The translations under genes and the position numbers were made by a program. The notes under the pieces were generated by a model that saw nothing but the letters and a program-made list of their open reading frames with translations, was not told where the DNA came from and searched no databases. From DASRFS01 sp035260725 (GTDB taxonomy: Bacteria; Patescibacteriota; Microgenomatia; Levybacterales; UBA12049): DNA of 5,206 nucleotides. Shown one piece after another: positions 4,806 to 5,206 of the stretch; the first letter of the stretch is position 1, and every line of letters starts with the position of its first letter. The DNA is taken from positions 1 through 5,206 of the forward strand of contig DATFUR010000025.1 in the NCBI GenBank assembly GCA_035260725.1, in the 5' to 3' direction.

Positions 4806-4902
4806 TCGGAGCTTGTGCTCCGTCCCCGGCTTTATATCTGTCTGGACTTTCCTCTACATTCTTTCGAACGTAGTAGCAACTCATCTTCCAAAGAACAACT
4901 AT

Positions 4903-4911
4903 ATTATACCA
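4903..4911 (-). promoter_or_regulatory. Extended -10 promoter of rnpB
   Basis: On the minus strand TGGTATAAT (4911 to 4903) is a perfect extended -10. Seven nucleotides further is 4896, exactly the first base of the long P1 helix, so the transcript would start at the mature 5' end of RNase P RNA. No convincing -35 is present; the 17-nt position has TATAAG. The element is identical to the TGGTATAAT before the AI-2E-family gene. Confidence 0.72.
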
Positions 4912-4936
4912 CATTTGACGAGAATCTTATAGTCCG

Positions 4937-5206
4937 TTATTTAACGGAGCAGAGCATTTTATATTCGCAGTTAATACAAAGAACATTTCCGCTGCATTTA
5001 AAATCGCTTTTTTCAATTTCGGAAATTTTTTCAATTAATTCGTCCTCCAACTTGTCTAAATCTTCCTGATTAAAATTCATTGATTTTTTAGTATTGCCTT
5101 CCAAGAAATGAAGAGTAAGAGTAATGTCCTTAGGGTTTTTACTTAAAATCTCATCTTTTACTTTGGTTGCAGCAAGAGCATACATTGCAAGTTGAAGTCT
5201 ATGAGC
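4937..5206 (-). CDS. C-terminal end of a RecB-family PD-(D/E)XK nuclease domain protein (partial)
   Basis: The reading frame enters from the right edge and ends at TAA (4939-4937), so only the last 89 residues are visible and the true start is outside the window. The first visible residues, AHRLQLAMYALAATK, contain the QxxxY motif (QLAMY) that follows the catalytic core in RecB-type nucleases. The C-terminus has CINCEYKMLC, the C-x2-C-x5-C arrangement of AddB- and Cas4-like nucleases, where these cysteines help hold an iron-sulfur cluster; another Cys lies 6 residues before it. The acidic and lysine catalytic residues and the remaining cluster ligand would be upstream, off the window. Likely identities are the C-terminus of a UvrD/AddA-type helicase-nuclease, an AddB-like protein, or a stand-alone RecB-family exonuclease. 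The gene ends 41 nt before rnpB on the same strand, with no clear terminator between them. Confidence 0.78.
   Translation of the reverse strand, partial: AHRLQLAMYALAATKVKDEILSKNPKDITLTLHFLEGNTKKSMNFNQEDLDKLEDELIEKISEIEKSDFKCSGNVLCINCEYKMLCSVK

Larger units (their letters stand above)
4496..4896 (-). ncRNA. rnpB: RNase P RNA (bacterial, type-A-like)
   Basis: This is the catalytic RNA of RNase P, which removes 5' leaders from tRNA precursors. On the minus strand it contains conserved region I GAGGAAAGTCC (4854-4844) and region V ACAGAATCTGGCTTAT (4526-4511), which form P4. P1 is an unusually long perfect 14-bp helix (4883-4896 with 4496-4509). P2 is 4876-4881 with 4531-4536. P3 is an 8-bp stem capped by GAAA (4873-4854). 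The type-A pseudoknot P6 is supported by an exact 8-bp match, TATAAAGC with GCTTTATA (4829-4836 with 4607-4614), the latter in the loop closed by P16 TGATAC/GTATCA (4598-4603, 4625-4630). The conserved AGCAACAGAGA and GGGGTGAAACGAGGC core is present at about 4690-4655. The RNA is 401 nt. P13/P14 and a normal P12 seem absent, while extra hairpins lie between P8 and P10. The assignment of peripheral helices is tentative. Confidence 0.96.

Noticed and set aside
4683..5069. 128-codon plus-strand open frame
   Set aside because: It runs antisense through rnpB and through the end of the nuclease gene, has no ribosome site and no recognisable domain, and its low-complexity Ser/Leu content is typical of a shadow frame.

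Overview
This 5.2 kb AT-rich window is a compact bacterial chromosome segment of housekeeping information-processing genes. The gene content, short intergenic gaps, tRNA gene without encoded CCA, unusual bacterial type-A-like RNase P RNA and overall sequence character suggest a Candidate Phyla Radiation bacterium (Patescibacteria, perhaps Microgenomates). That placement is an inference from general resemblance; no marker phylogeny could be run. There is no mobile element, CRISPR array or obvious horizontally acquired cargo.

Layout. A tRNA-Pro(GGG) gene lies on the minus strand at the left edge (25-95). A 51-bp divergent promoter region separates it from recA (147-1247, plus). recA overlaps recX (1247-1714) in a TAATG junction. 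Next come rny, encoding a ribonuclease Y that lacks the usual membrane anchor (1834-3078), then hup, encoding an HU-family protein with a TTG start (3154-3426), and a PerM/AI-2E-type membrane protein (3456-4493). On the minus strand, rnpB (RNase P RNA, 4496-4896) meets the PerM gene tail to tail. Upstream of rnpB on the same strand is the C-terminal end of a RecB-family PD-(D/E)XK nuclease domain, cut by the right edge (4937-5206).

How the parts relate. RecA, RecX and HU, plus the nuclease fragment, concern recombination, repair and chromosome structure. RNase Y and RNase P RNA concern RNA turnover and tRNA 5' maturation, and the tRNA-Pro is a substrate of the latter. Each major unit has a recognisable sigma70-like promoter. 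Four of the six have an extended -10 (TGN before the hexamer) with a weak -35.

The most interesting features are: (1) a strong promoter embedded in the 3' end of recX, whose predicted transcript starts with a roughly 110-nt leader that folds back on itself through three nested helices just before rny and contains a possible 14-codon leader ORF; (2) a RecA with a basic, AT-hook-like N-terminal tail, no acidic C-terminal tail and an apparently leaderless mRNA; (3) an RNase Y with no transmembrane anchor; (4) an RNase P RNA with a very long P1, a well-supported P6 pseudoknot, extra hairpins including a degenerate palindromic repeat, and no evident GGU loop, matching the CCA-less tRNA gene.
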